NCBI GenBank assembly: GCA_015039365.1
Contig: WION01000006.1
Span: 957,986 to 1,021,985, forward strand
Origin: Amanita rubescens
Lineage: Eukaryota > Basidiomycota > Agaricomycetes > Agaricales > Amanitaceae
Length of the DNA stretch: 64,000 nt
Direction of reading: 5' to 3'
The notes below the pieces were generated by a model, which saw nothing but the letters and a program-made list of their open reading frames with translations, had not been told where the DNA came from and did no database searches. Below, piece by piece: positions 44,619 to 57,465 of the stretch (within the stretch, counting starts at the first letter, position 1; each line of letters opens with the position of its first letter). A program made the position numbers and the translations under genes.

Positions 44619-44906
44619 TTGGCCGAGTCACAGGTCCGTGACCCGTTGCAATGCGGGGTGCAGTTGAGGCTGATAAGATGTAGGACAGAAAAACGACGAG
44701 CGAAGCGGTAATGCACGGCAGGAAGAAACCGAGCTTGTACATGTATTCGGCACCACTCAGGTACAGAGAACTGCCCAACAAGAAACCTTGGCGAGCAAGG
44801 TACAAGTACAGCAGTGTCCAAAATATAGTCGACCATGGATCCGGAGTCAAGATATGCTTAACTCTCGGACTCTTTAGTTGATTGATACTGACTCCGAGGC
44901 AGACCG

Positions 44907-46185
44907 CTAAACTTGATCTAGTTCGCACTGAGCAGTCCAGATCGCATGCTCTAGAACCGCAGCAGAAGCTCCGTCGCCAGACAATACCCATGTCTCTTCC
45001 ATCTCCCTTATCACAGAGTCCATATATTCGGCAGCTGCAGAGAGGTGCGCAACCTTTGCGCAGGCCGCGTGAAGCGCCAAGTACTCTCTAGAGGGAACGG
45101 GGAGGGCCTTTTGGTTGTCAGTGCTGAATGTTATGACTTGCTGGTACCTGGCGATGTCTCTGGGATATACTGCCTTCAAATTATACACATTTTCGACATC
45201 CTGATGGAGGAGATTAGTTATCCTGCCTCATGAATATATGCTACATCATCCTTACTGTCGGCTCGAGCCACATCTCCAAGCTGTCGAATAAGCTGTGCGC
45301 GTAGTAACACATCGTCATGACATTTTCCAATCGATGTACCTTATGGCCTTTGAGCTCTTTCATGATTTCGCGGCTGCAAAAGCGAGATAGAACGGCCTAG
45401 GCAGAAGCAGCGTAATCAGTCTAAAAAGTTAGGCCAGATTGTCGATATGTGGAGATGAATCAAGATAAACCTTCCACTGATGCCTACCGTATTTGTCGAT
45501 TCGGAAAGTATATGGGCACACTCAGTTCCCACCACCTTTATCCCAGGGGTCTCGTCTAATTCCCTGGACCTGTTGACAGACTCGCGATCATACCGCCCTG
45601 AAATAACGCATCTGAATCTATCACGAACTAGCGCCTTTAGAACACGTTAATCGCAAGATATCATGACGTGAAAAGCTCAGAACTCGCCTTTCTCTTTGCT
45701 GTCTCATGACCTGTTGGCGCCTCTTCGAGCATGCTCTTGATCATGTCGGCCTGGGTATTGAATGATGAGCGTTGACGTGATTGCAAAGGAGTCCGTATTT
45801 TTGCAAATCGAACTGAGGTTTCATCAAAACGGAGAGAAAAGAACAGAAGACCGTCAAGATGAACTCACAAAGCCTTAAAAGCGTGATCATAATATAGCTT
45901 TCCGAGATCAAGCAACTTCTGCCGATTCTCACCGGTTGAGCCAACTTCTTTGGCGAGATTATTGAGCCCCCTGTCGCTTGGAACGTGGTGGAAAACGTGC
46001 CCAACGATGTGGCAGTACATAAGATCAACATCGGGCCTTTTACTCTTGCCGACTCTATTAGTAGCGTGATCGTTTTCCGCCAGGATTGTGGCCTCCAATC
46101 GTAGAAGCATATTATATGCGCTTACAACGTCTGCCCTATGTTGTACACGCTCAGGGACCAAAGGTGGGAGTGAGATGCTGGGCAT
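44907..46185 (-). CDS. HNH-endonuclease-domain protein, Agaricomycete type
   Basis: Multi-exon gene. It starts MPSISLPPLVPERVQHRADV with VSAYNMLLRLE and HVFHHVPSDRGLNNLAKEV. The HNH_2-type core has FRCVISGRYD, then TECAHILSESTNT, where the Cys and His form part of the zinc/active site, and HKVHRLENVMTM followed by HSLFDSLEMW. The C-terminal part is KAVYPRDIARYQQVITFS, REYLALHAACAKVAHLSAAA and a stop at 44907. Proteins of this layout are numerous in mushroom genomes; their DNA target and role are unknown. Introns near 45190-45240, 45430-45490 and 45600-45860 were placed by motif order only. Confidence 0.75.
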
Positions 46186-46404
46186 AGCCTTTTTTGAAGC
46201 AGGCTAAAAGTAGCCTTGTCGGACAGCGTTTGAATGTGACGTCATCGATTCATCCTCGCGTTGGTTATTTTATTGGAGACGAGGCTTTTTATCTCAGCAG
46301 TAAGCATACAAAATTAATATTTCACGTTAACTGTTTTCTCATACGTATCCAAGCTTACACGGGCAACTCAAACAAGAAATTGATATCCTTTGGAATACAA
46401 TAGA

Positions 46405-48239
46405 TCAGAGATCCGAGAACTTGTCAGTCGCCTGTTAGAAGAAATTCTAATCATACTACGGTAACACTGCAGTGTGAATGAAACTTACTTCTACCAGAAG
46501 CTTAGCAATTCCAGGTTCACGGGCAGAGTGACCTGCATCCTGAACGATATATAGTTCAGACTTGGGTAACGCCTAAAATATCCTTCCAGTATACTATTGG
46601 ATGCCAGAGATAAATACTTACTTTGTGAAGCGCGTACGCCGTCGTCGCCTATGATAGCCAGTTATTAAAGGGAGACAGTATAAAATTGGGGAAATGCTCA
46701 CCGGACATACGACGTCATACCGGCCTTGAACGATGACCACGGGTATATGTCGTCTGCAAAGGAGTTCTTAACAATATGACAACATTATTGAGACAAAGTA
46801 TACATCTTATCGAGGGATTGTTGCTCCAAAAGTTGGCCTTCCCTCATGAAACCCTGTCAGCTTGTCAGAACAATGATCTCTTGTCAGCGAATATGGTATA
46901 GAATGACCTCGTTGACAAAGTAATGGTTCTCTATTCTAGCAAAAGCGCTAGAGATCGAGGTGTAAGGGAGCTCTTAGGAGGAACGAGAGTAGAAACGTAC
47001 AGAGCAAACTTGTCATCCTCTGAGTGTGAAACAGAGTCTTCGTCGATGTATAATCTCGATGTGGATAACCTACGATGAATTATGAACTGTTCCAAGTTAA
47101 ATGGTAAAAATGACATACTCCCATTTGGACCAAGCTTTTGCAGCTTGTAATCGTGTTTTCTCATCCGGAGAGTTGAGCCTGACGCTGTAGGCCTTGATCA
47201 TGTCACGCCGTTCGTTTTCAGGTATGATTGCTTCATATTCGGCCCTAGGAAGGTTTGGTCCTATTATCGAGAGGGACAAAGAGTGGTTATTGCTTTACCA
47301 TGCTTCTGGGAAAAGATGGGAAGTTCCATCTTGATAAAAAAATCGAAGTTCACTGGGGAGTGTGTTTTGTGAATCAAGATCAGTAGTCAGGTGAACCGGG
47401 ATACCTCTTGCGCAAAGTGAAAATTCCACTAATAAACCACGTCAATACTCGTTTCAAATAAAAACACGGTTGACTTGCCGAAGCACCAAGGACTTTACCC
47501 GTTCCGGGTGCGACTGGGAAGATCTCAATGGGCATTCCGCAAAATATGGAATGTAAACATTACTTGTGCATATGCCAATGAGAGTGTCGACCCCTTGTCG
47601 TAGACTAGTCAGGCACTCGAAAGGCTGGCATTCGGACAAGCGTTCTTACCCACGAGCCACCAAAGACGTGCCACTTCTCTATCTTGAGGTGCTCACGAAG
47701 CTTCTCCACATCTTTGACAAGATCCCATGTCGTGTTTTCATCCGTACAAGCGCTTCTGTCAAATGATTGAAACAGAATGACGATCAAGCAACGTGCGTAG
47801 AAAGTGGTCTAACGGTGTGGATTTTCCAGCTCCTCGTTGATCAAACATAACGATCTTATCGAGCTGGTTAGTATCGCGAAGTAGGTATTGGAAATGGAGT
47901 ACCTTGTATTTATTAGGATCAAAGTATCCTCTATCAGCAGGATGTGTGCCGCCGCCTGGACCACCTATAAACGGGTATAAGGAGATACATCATGATCGAG
48001 GAAGTAACACAACCATGGAGGTATACAACTGCGAATCCGCGCCCAAACATCAGATTTATAGCTGAATCGTTGGACGGCACGGGGCATACCTGGATTACCA
48101 TTCTTATTGCCAGATATTTCGTAGCTGGATCACGATTGTTAGCAGAGCAGTTGATGGGTACTTCATTGGCTTACTATAGGGTATGTACGTCTGAGACCTT
48201 GAGGGTGCTAACCTCGAATGGCTCTGTGATAGGGGGCAT
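46405..48239 (-). CDS. Proline iminopeptidase (alpha/beta hydrolase, family S33)
   Basis: Releases N-terminal proline from peptides. It starts MPPITEPFEVSTLKVSDVHT, continues YYEISGNKNGNPVVYLHG, GPGGGTHPADRGYFDPNKY (oxyanion-hole HGGPGGG) and VMFDQRGAGKSTP. The nucleophile Ser is in [20 protein letters not shown]. The Asp is in VVIVQGRYDVVCP and the His in IVQDAGHSAREPG; it ends ATDKFSDL. About ten introns of 45-60 bp. One, after SLVLR, has the exact GC-donor consensus gcaagt and ends ttattag before TGGAATTTTC, keeping the frame into GIFTLR. Length and motif order are normal, so it is probably active. Confidence 0.9.
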
Positions 48240-48415
48240 GGCGCTTTGGGTTTGAAATGAGCGAGATGATCTACGGTGTAACCGATTAGCCGAGAATCGA
48301 GCGGTAGAATATCGACGAATAAGGAAATGCCATAATAATCGCTTCTCAATGTTTAGGCAGGAATCACTAGTATAAATTGTAAGAATGTCCTATCCCTCAG
48401 ACTCTTCCTGCCATC

Positions 48416-49576
48416 ATGTCAGACAAAGTCTATACCCAGATTCCCCCGCCTCCGACCCCTGTTGTGGAAGACCCCCACGCTCAGCTGTCGACATCAGAGC
48501 AAGAAAAGTACCAAGAAGTTCTCGACTACTTTTCAAAAGACACGTACATTCTTCCAGATGTGCAAAACGACTCCCAGTTATCTGAAGAGGAAAAGTTTTG
48601 GCTCTCTCGCGAATGCCTTTTAAGGTACGTGTACGTCAGTCAATAGCAAACACGTTCGAACGATACTTGGTAGGTATCTGCGCGCGTCAAAGTGGAAGAC
48701 TCAAACAGCCATTCAGCGGCTGGAGAGCACACTCAAATGGCGTAGGGATTTCGGTATCTACGACATAATGACACCTCAGCACATCGAGCCAGAGGCTGTG
48801 ACAGGCAAGGAGGTCGTCTATGGCTACGACACTGGGGGACGCCCTGCTTTCTACATGTTCCCCAGTCGGCAAAACACAGATGAGCCTACGCGTCAAATAC
48901 AGTTTGCTGTATGGATGTTGGAACGCTGTATTGATCTTATGAGGCCTGATGTCGAGTATGACGCGTTTTTAACCCTTCCGTCAACAACCTACTGACACGA
49001 GGCTCAAGGACTCTCACTCTTTTGATCAATTATGCCGACAAGGCCAAAAGTCCCTCTATATCTACTGCCCGCGCTGTGCTTAATATATTGCAAGACCACT
49101 ATCCGGAACGTCTAGGAAAGGCACTCATTATCAAGATACCCTTTTATATCAACGCGTTTTTCAAAATTATCATGCCCTTTGTTGACCCCGTTACCCGCGA
49201 GAAAGTCAAATTCAATCCTGAAGTTACCAAAGATGGTTACTTCACCCCAGAGATGCTCATGAATGGCTCTTGGGACGGTGCTTGCGATTTCGAATATGAA
49301 CACGAGAAGTATTGGCCTGCCCTTGTCTCGCTTTGCGAGGAAAGGAAGAAAGCCTGGCTTCAGAGGTGGAGAGCTCTGGGGGGCACTATTGGGATCAAAG
49401 AGTGGGACTACAAGCGAGAAGGTGCTGGACAGACCCCTGCTGCTGATGAACCACCTCGCTATTCGGGGATTGGGGTTGCGGTATCGTGCGACGAAAAGAA
49501 TGCCGTAGAGGATGCACCTCAAAACGGCCATGCTAACAGCTCAGCCCCAGAAGCTGCCGTGGTGAATCTGGCATGA
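48416..49576 (+). CDS. Sec14-like CRAL-TRIO lipid transfer protein
   Basis: Transfers phosphatidylinositol and other lipids between membranes. The CRAL-TRIO N-terminal part reads SEEEKFWLSRECLLRYLRAS, WKTQTAIQRLESTLKWRRDF. The lipid-binding domain has GYDTGGRPAFYMFP, QFAVWMLERCIDLMRPDVE, TLTLLINYADKAKSPS, QDHYPERLGKALIIKIPFYI and NAFFKIIMPFVDPVTREKV. The tail is Ser/Ala-rich. Introns at about 48627-48673 and 48961-49010; the latter acceptor is placed at ctcaag so that GA+G restores Glu. About 350 aa. It converges on CCT5. Confidence 0.88.
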
Positions 49577-49942
49577 ATCAGTGCTTCGTGGGTCATTTTT
49601 CATTTTGAATTCATCTATACTGGTCTACTGTGGATAGATATCATGCTTATTAATACCAGACTCATTCGTTAGGGTTTTTTTCGCTTTTTCACTAGATATA
49701 TAGAGACGGTACCGTTTAATGGCAAATCGATCAGCAATAAGGATAGACATCTTCAGTACTCGTAGCGCTGATTGTACATCTTGCGAATTATAAGGTTCAA
49801 CATCTGTCTTTGCTATCCTAACATGGGGAGAAACAAGGAAATGGGGCTTGACGTTGTCAAATTACAGTGATTGTTATTGTCTTCTATGCTGCATACAACC
49901 CTCATTGAACGACAATACGGTAATTCAATGTGATAGGTTGCT
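49577..49942. other. Convergent 3' spacer, Sec14-like and CCT5
   Basis: No gene seen. AT-rich with poly-T and should hold both polyadenylation regions. Confidence 0.5.
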
Positions 49943-52156
49943 CTACTCGTCAGCTTCACCAGCCGTAATGACATCATCTGCGAAAAGCCGTCAAACATTG
50001 TGACTAGTCATTGTTCAACAACAACGTACCGATTTTAAGCACGGCCCGAACAAGCTAAGGGTAATGAGCAAATTAGAAAACAGTTTTTTTTCAAGTCCAC
50101 AGAGACATACCTGTGTAGCAAGCAAGTACTGCTGTCGTTTCGATACCAGTGGGTCGTACACAAACTGCTTCTTCATGTCTGCATTACCAATTAACGAACA
50201 AGACCGTCGTACATGTAGAGCGTCACGTACCAAGTTCTCTTTTACCCATGCAATCAATGCCAAGACAAGAATTCCTTTCTTTTATCTGCATGCTTTTCAC
50301 TTCAGTCAGCGTGTCAATGGGCGACAAACCGCTGTTTTCTGCGAGTGCTAGTGGAATTGCATCCAAAGCCGACGCGAAAGCACGCATGGCATATTGTTCA
50401 ATGGATGGAACCTGATAGAATATAGATTAGAAATGTTCATAAGATAGAGAACAGAGTACGCGCACCTCATCTGCAGCTTTCGATACCGCAATGGAACAAC
50501 TAATATCGGCGGCCCCTCCACCATACACTACACGGTTATCGACGACAAGGTTCCGAACCGCACAAATAGCATCGTGCAAAGCACGTTTTGCCTCGTCCAC
50601 GATCTAGTCCGCGTTCATCAGGGTTGGCTCAGGAGTAAGGATTAGGAATCATACCATTTTGTTGCTTCCTCGGACGAAGATGGTAACGGCTCGCGTGTTG
50701 GCGCAGTCTTCAATGACAAGCATCTTGTCTCGGGTAGTGCCAAAAGATATTTCACGAACAATTCCGGCTTTACCCAGCTTTTCACTTGACAGGTCTTCAA
50801 ATCGAGGGACGATACGTCCTTGAGTTGCAATGGCAATCAACTATGTTTGCATGTTTGTCTCGATTGATTTCGACTAGAGTTCGGTATACGCACCTCAATC
50901 TCGGGACCGCCGACCCACCGGACAGCGGGTAGATCATTTTGCATCAAGAGATGGTTAGCTTCATCATCGAATCCCCACTGGCAGATCACAAGATTTGCTC
51001 CAGCATCCTTCACCCGTTTGATCATGTCCGTGAACTTTTCCTTTTCATAATCCCTCAACTTTTTGAACTCTTCAACGCTTGAAATATCAAGCTTGTGTTT
51101 TGTCTTGGGCCGTGGAGGTTCAAACGGACATGTTAGGATCGCTAATCGCGCATTGTCAACTTTACTAGGCATTTGCGGGTGTGAAAAATCCTTGTCGACG
51201 AGGACACCTTTGATAAGTTGGGTATCGGCCAAAGACCCGCCGACTTTGCCTTCGACCTTGATCAGATCAAAAGAAACATCGCGCCGTTCGAGGTCAGCAA
51301 CAGTGAGAACAGCGTCCACGGCAATTCGCGCGAATTGTTTTACTTCTTTTGAAACGCTAAAAGCAAAGTAATTTGTGAGACAGTGCAACGCCAAATACAG
51401 ACTGGGTGATACATTTTGCTGCCAAGACTGGTTATGGCAGTTTTGATCAGATTTTCGGTATTGTCTTTTGAGTAATCGACGCGATCTGAAATGCGGTCGA
51501 GTTGTGCTAGAGCCACTGCGCATGCACGATCAAAGCCGTCTGCAATACGGATTGGATGAATGCCCTTGTCCAGCAGTTCTTCACTTTGTTCCAACAAGGC
51601 GCCTGCGAGCACTGTACAACGTTAGTCCTATTGTTCACGTATCACCCTGGTTGTAACACACCAACAACACCTGTCGTGCCATCACCAATCTCATCATCCT
51701 GGCTCTTCGACAACTGGACGAGCAGCTTTGCAATCTGGTGCTCAACTTCCATTTGACCAAGGATCGTCGCACCATCATTCGTCACAGTAATTTCTCCATC
51801 AGGTGAAATTAAGATTTTGTCAAGACCTACATCGCATTATTAGCGTGATCATCGACTAGCCCATAATTTTTGTACCTCGTGGGCCAAGGGACGTGCGTAC
51901 GATATTTGACACGGTTCGAGCAGCGAGTATGTGAGACTGGACGAGTGTCAAAAAGCGCGATCACGAGCAGAGTGTTCAAGTAAACAGCAGACCTTGATCG
52001 CTTCTACACCGTGTGCTCTTGTTTTCTTTGCTTGTTCCCGGAGGATGATAAACGGTCGGCCGTACTAGAACATCCATCAACGATATTTTACACACTCTAG
52101 AGAGTATTGCGCACCTCATCCGTGGTATAAACTGCCTGCGACTGTATCTGAGCCAT
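49943..52156 (-). CDS. CCT5: Chaperonin CCT epsilon subunit
   Basis: Subunit of the cytosolic TRiC/CCT complex that folds actin, tubulin and WD40 proteins. The ATG at 52156 opens [19 protein letters not shown]. Conserved blocks: [49 protein letters not shown] (ATP binding and hydrolysis), [31 protein letters not shown] (epsilon-type), [51 protein letters not shown] and [16 protein letters not shown], ending [11 protein letters not shown]. About 550 aa in ten or so exons. Full length with all nucleotide motifs intact. Confidence 0.95.
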
Positions 52157-52293
52157 AATGCGATTTGCGATACGCGACTGGCTGTGACGTGACGTGACTT
52201 TGTGACGCGATGATGCAGCGGCGGACAGCCCCACGCGGGTTTTAAATCTTTGACAGTCTCTTTTCGTAAAAACTCGTTCTTATTCCCTTACAA
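52157..52293. promoter_or_regulatory. Divergent 137-bp promoter, CCT5 / PP2A
   Basis: The two start codons are only 137 bp apart. The spacer has TGACGTGACGTGAC at 52185-52198, two overlapping CRE/ATF-like TGACGT sites, and a further TGTGACGCGATG just beyond. No TATA box is clear, as expected for housekeeping genes. Confidence 0.6.
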
Positions 52294-53665
<1,372 letters not shown>

Positions 53666-54049
53666 CGGAACATCTGTTTTAGTACAGTAAATACTCTGCG
53701 CAATGTGTACCATGTACTTGAGAAGAAGTCAAAAAGCACATCTTTTGTCTCGGAAGCCAACAACTACCATACCCTCTTCAAATTGATGACAATTACGTTT
53801 ACGCTCTGATTTTTTAGAACATTCGTTCTACGGTACGAAATAGCTAGCGTGACCCATTCTTCGTTGGACTCTTTTTTTCCTCCATCTGAGTTTCGGCTAA
53901 CGTCCTCTTAATTTTCGCACTTCATTCAATAGTATACAAAGCCTTTTCTGATGATTCAATTGTACAAAAGAGCTACGTGTAAATTGGCTTGCCAGCGTCC
54001 GCTCGTACCTGTGCAGGCATTTAACGATTCAATGTAGAACCATGTATGC
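53666..54049. other. No gene recognised
   Basis: AT-rich spacer between convergent genes, with T-runs near 53860-53880. No supported coding frame. Confidence 0.45.
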
Positions 54050-54809
54050 TCAACGTACGGCCTCTTCGCTCATTGTGGGATTCTCTGGCAGTGTCTTATT
54101 CTTCTTGTGAACCTGGGTTTTGTCTGCTTCCTCGACCGTTTCGCGAACTATCGTCTCTCCTCCGGCGCTGAATGCTTCTACGGTAGAGTGCTGCTTATGG
54201 CTTGAATACACATCCATGTCATCCGCGTCGGTGTTAGTATCCTCTTTGCCTTCAGCGCCTGAAAGCGGACCCATCACCTCTTCACGTGCATATTCTGCCA
54301 TTGTCGATCCGGTTCTGTCATCCGCTGAATGTCGAGATTTGAGGTACTCGACCGTCTTCTCTTGCAGCTCGCCATTCGCCTCTGTCGCCTTGTCAGCCTG
54401 TCCAATCAATGACGTCACTATATGCGGTATAACTAAAGAGTATGCTCACTTTGACGTATGCCTCTGACACTGTGGCAAGTGGTTCATTCCACCCAGGTGC
54501 ATTGGAAAGGGGCGTGGAAGTGTAATGCTGTGTTTTGGACAAATTTCGCTGTTTTTCCATCTCCAGAATCTTTAACCATCGTGAGCGAGGGTCTCCGTGA
54601 TACGAATAATTCCTTCTTTCACCTCTGGATCATCGCCAGACATAGTGCTGATAGAAAATAGTCAGAAAAGGGGTATAGGGGCGGAAGGACTGTATATACC
54701 TCGTCGTCGAATGGCACCTAGGAACAGCACTAAAAGACGACTTCTGTGCCGCGCGGGTCCCCGCCACGGCTGCTGAGCGGTAAATAGAGCGAGATAGTAT
54801 GGTTAACAT
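54050..54809 (-). CDS. Fungal-specific small protein, likely mitochondrial
   Basis: First exon from ATG 54809 reads MLTILSRSIYRSAAVAGTRA, a basic, amphipathic mitochondrial-type presequence. The body has DDPEVKEG, GDPRSRWLKILEMEKQRNLS, TQHYTSTPLSNAPGWNEPLA and SEAYVK, then a helical TSLIGQADKATEANGELQEK region and an acidic tail to the stop at 54050. The blocks DPEVKEG and SRWLKILEMEK lie in different frames about 30 bases apart with no usable intron of normal length, so a frameshift or an unseen splice is present. Function unknown; the resemblance to a fungal family is from memory. Confidence 0.5.
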
Positions 54810-55066
54810 GATGAGCGGTGGTGGTTATCGTTGAGTGGGAGCGCGAGTCTCGTATTTCAATGGCCACTCGTCTGCTGATTGTCACCCAGTGACGTCAGGT
54901 GATATAGGCTGTAAGCTGCTGTAATGCTTATCTGTTTTTAGAACCGAAGACCCCGATCACCCGGGGAGTTTAATTATTTGACATGAAGTTCTCGGTTGAC
55001 AATAAACCTCGTCTCCACATCTCCGCTCTTCACGCTTCTCCATGTCCAAAGTCTCCACCGTTAAGT

Positions 55067-55727
55067 CTACCTGTTTCTTAGTAGTTTCCGTACTACTTCG
55101 TGGGCAGACTTCCGCGTATCATCATGTGGGACTATTTTCGCACCATTGTCAAGTACCGCCTTGACATACCGATCATGGGATGCTAGATATCGTTCCTGTG
55201 TCGATTTGATATCCCAGTCTATTTTTCTCCGCATATTCGGGACGATGGCAATCTTTAAGTTCCTGACGTCGCAAAGTTTGCTGAACTGTTGCAAGATCCA
55301 TTGAAAGTTGCCCTGTGGGAGGGGATCGGTGACCTTGTGCAGGTAGATGATACCTGCCAATTTTGTATCGTCCTCGAACCTGTGTCGTGAGATAAGGAAT
55401 GAACAGCAGATTCCACGGTGACACTTACACTTTCCCTAACCAAGTAGAAATTCGTTGTGGGATTTCAGCACCGCTTTGCACATCGTCAATGCCAGGGGTC
55501 TCAAGAAGGACAATCACACGCCCATCGAGATGAAAGATTGCATGTTGAATATCTGTAGTACGAGCTTCTGGTTCCTGACCTACGGGCAGACCAGTATTGC
55601 AGGCTCTGTTAATGAACTAGCGCCACAAGTGTATAAGTTTCAAAGAGAGCTTGAGATTGATTATCGCATACAGTTGTCTTGCCACTCCCTGGGTTGCCCA
55701 ATACGCTAAAGTCGCAGTTGAGCCACA
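55067..55727 (-). CDS. AIG1-like GTPase, tandem copy 2
   Basis: P-loop GTPase of the AIG1/IMAP/septin-like branch that is expanded in Agaricomycetes. It starts MWLNCDFSVLGNPGSGKTT (G1) and continues NTGLPVGQEPEARTTDIQHA, the G3-like VIVLLETPGIDD, KLAGIIYLHKVTDPLPQGN, then a CDVRNLKIAIVPNM segment where G4 is expected, without a clear TKxD, and HDDTRKSAHEVVRKLLRN. Three exons. It begins only 7 bp after the stop of the upstream paralogue, so the two could be parts of one transcript. G3 is degenerate (ETPGIDD rather than DTPGFD). Confidence 0.72.
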
Positions 55728-55734
55728 TCGTAAT

Positions 55735-56403
55735 TTATATTTTGAGCAGGTTCACATACGCAATTGTGACTAGAAAGGGTCGTAGGATGTCAGATCGGTC
55801 CTTTATCAATTGTCGCAAAAGCTGGTGAGCAGAGTCTGTTGTGTTATAAATCCTGAACAACATGGGACCATTGTCAAGTGCTGGTTTGAAAGTTTTATCG
55901 TCCGATGCCAGCTCCTGTTTTTGCGCTAAACCTGCCTCTGGTTGCCACATGTTCGTGGCGATTACGATGTTGTTCTTCCAGCTATGGACATTACACCATT
56001 TTCTAAACCTCGCCTGGGAGGCATCGCTCCGCGGATCCGGGACTCTACGCAGATAGATTACGCCACCCAGCCTTGCGCCGTAACGATGCCTTTTCCATGG
56101 TGTAAGTAGTTTACGCACAAATAATAGAACATCGTACATAGTGGACAAATAAGTTGCGACAAGTTGTAAGATCTCCTCATCGTTCCGGGGAATGCCGTCA
56201 AATCCAGGAGTGTCAATAAGGGTGACAATATGCCGATCAAATTCGAATGTTACGGGTTGCATGTCGTTGGTACACGGTTCCGGTCCACGGCCAACAGGCA
56301 ATTTCGCATTACTAGCGTTATTAATGAACTGATTTGAAGTTAATTTGACTTGACAGAGATTAAGAGAACCCACAGTAGTTTTTCCGCTACCCGTAGGACC
56401 CAT
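55735..56403 (-). CDS. AIG1-like GTPase, tandem copy 1
   Basis: P-loop VMGPTGSGKTT (G1), then FINNASNAKLPVGRGPEPCT, FDRHIVTLIDTPGFDGIPRN (G3), ATYLSTMYDVLLFVRKLLTP, LGGVIYLRRVPDPRSDASQA, NIVIATNMW (G4-like, TN.W) and TTDSAHQLLRQLIKDRSDIL. A clean G1 and G3 suggest GTP binding. An upstream exon ending VVIP joins in frame over an intron at about 56405-56459, so the start is upstream of 56403 but not resolved. About 40% of positions match the downstream copy by eye, indicating an old tandem duplication. Confidence 0.75.
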   Translation of the reverse strand: MGPTGSGKTTVGSLNLCQVKLTSNQFINNASNAKLPVGRGPEPCTNDMQPVTFEFDRHIVTLIDTPGFDGIPRNDEEILQLVATYLSTMYDVLLFVRKLLTPWKRHRYGARLGGVIYLRRVPDPRSDASQARFRKWCNVHSWKNNIVIATNMWQPEAGLAQKQELASDDKTFKPALDNGPMLFRIYNTTDSAHQLLRQLIKDRSDILRPFLVTIAYVNLLKI

Positions 56404-56559
56404 GACGCTGAAAATATAGCTGCTTTAACACTCTTCAAGATAGGTATTTGGTTAACGTACGGGATAACAACTGAAGGTAGAGGACTCGATCCATAATCCT
56501 GTTTTCTTGTGATTCTGAGTGGTAAAAGCTACGCCTGTCCTTAACCATACACAATGTTA

Positions 56560-57465
56560 CTGGATCAATTCATACAATTGAGTTAACAGGAGCGGCACTC
56601 TCTAGATGCTTTGGAGCGCTGGAACTAGTAGTGACAGGGATGTTGATGGAACATCCAGTCATGGGGCAATTTGTTACATATATGTTGACCATCTGATTGA
56701 TGAGTTCGAACATCTAAGATTGTTTTCCTTCACCAGTACGGTATCGAAGAATGTGAACTGACGTTCTGGTGTCTCTGGACCTCGTTAGGTTTGGAATCCT
56801 GGGAACCATCTGCAGACATGGGCTTCAGAAACAACGTTGAATATTCTTTAAATGTGATCGTGAGATATGTATGCAGACTGACTGTCAGGAGATGGACGAT
56901 CACAACGGATGATTATTGGAACGTTCCTAATAACTACCGGGTGAGACGGCGATTGGAAATCGATAATCGCTAAAGCCGATCGGCCGGAGAAGGTATGAAG
57001 CTTGAAGCTAAAAGCTTGAAGGAGTGTCTGAAATGGTTAGATCAGCTTCAAGTGGGTTGAATCAGGGAACAGGGTGATTGATACCATTAATCGTTCTCCA
57101 CTATAAGACACTAATAATTACAGGTTTTAAGCTTGCTAAGGTGGGGTCCGAGAATCCCTTATCCGGGAAGTTGGCGGAGCATGCGGAGAAGAAGCGCTGG
57201 TCGTAGGCCTGGCGTTATGTCGGTTCATTGATGTTACAACTCTGTAGCCTAGATACGCGTATAGATGAGAGTCGAATATGATTTATTCCATGTCTGTCAG
57301 ATGGTTCAGACGAGAGTTCAGCGTTGTATAGGTCCAAAATGGAAATATTCCGTAACAGACGTACTAATTCCTCGGTACACGACTGCCCTTCGTCTTCACC
57401 ACCATTTCCCTTTCCGCACCTAGAGCGTATTGAAATCCGTCCTCGTTTACGCACTCCGACCGGCC
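56560..57465. other. No gene recognised
   Basis: Spacer of about 900 bp upstream of the RS-rich gene; it may include the true first exon of the AIG1-like gene. No other supported feature. Confidence 0.35.

Noticed and set aside
44518..44836. ORF with a hydrophobic segment downstream of the HNH gene
   Set aside because: Its membrane-like stretch overlaps other frames, has no start context and no recognised family; not supported as a gene.
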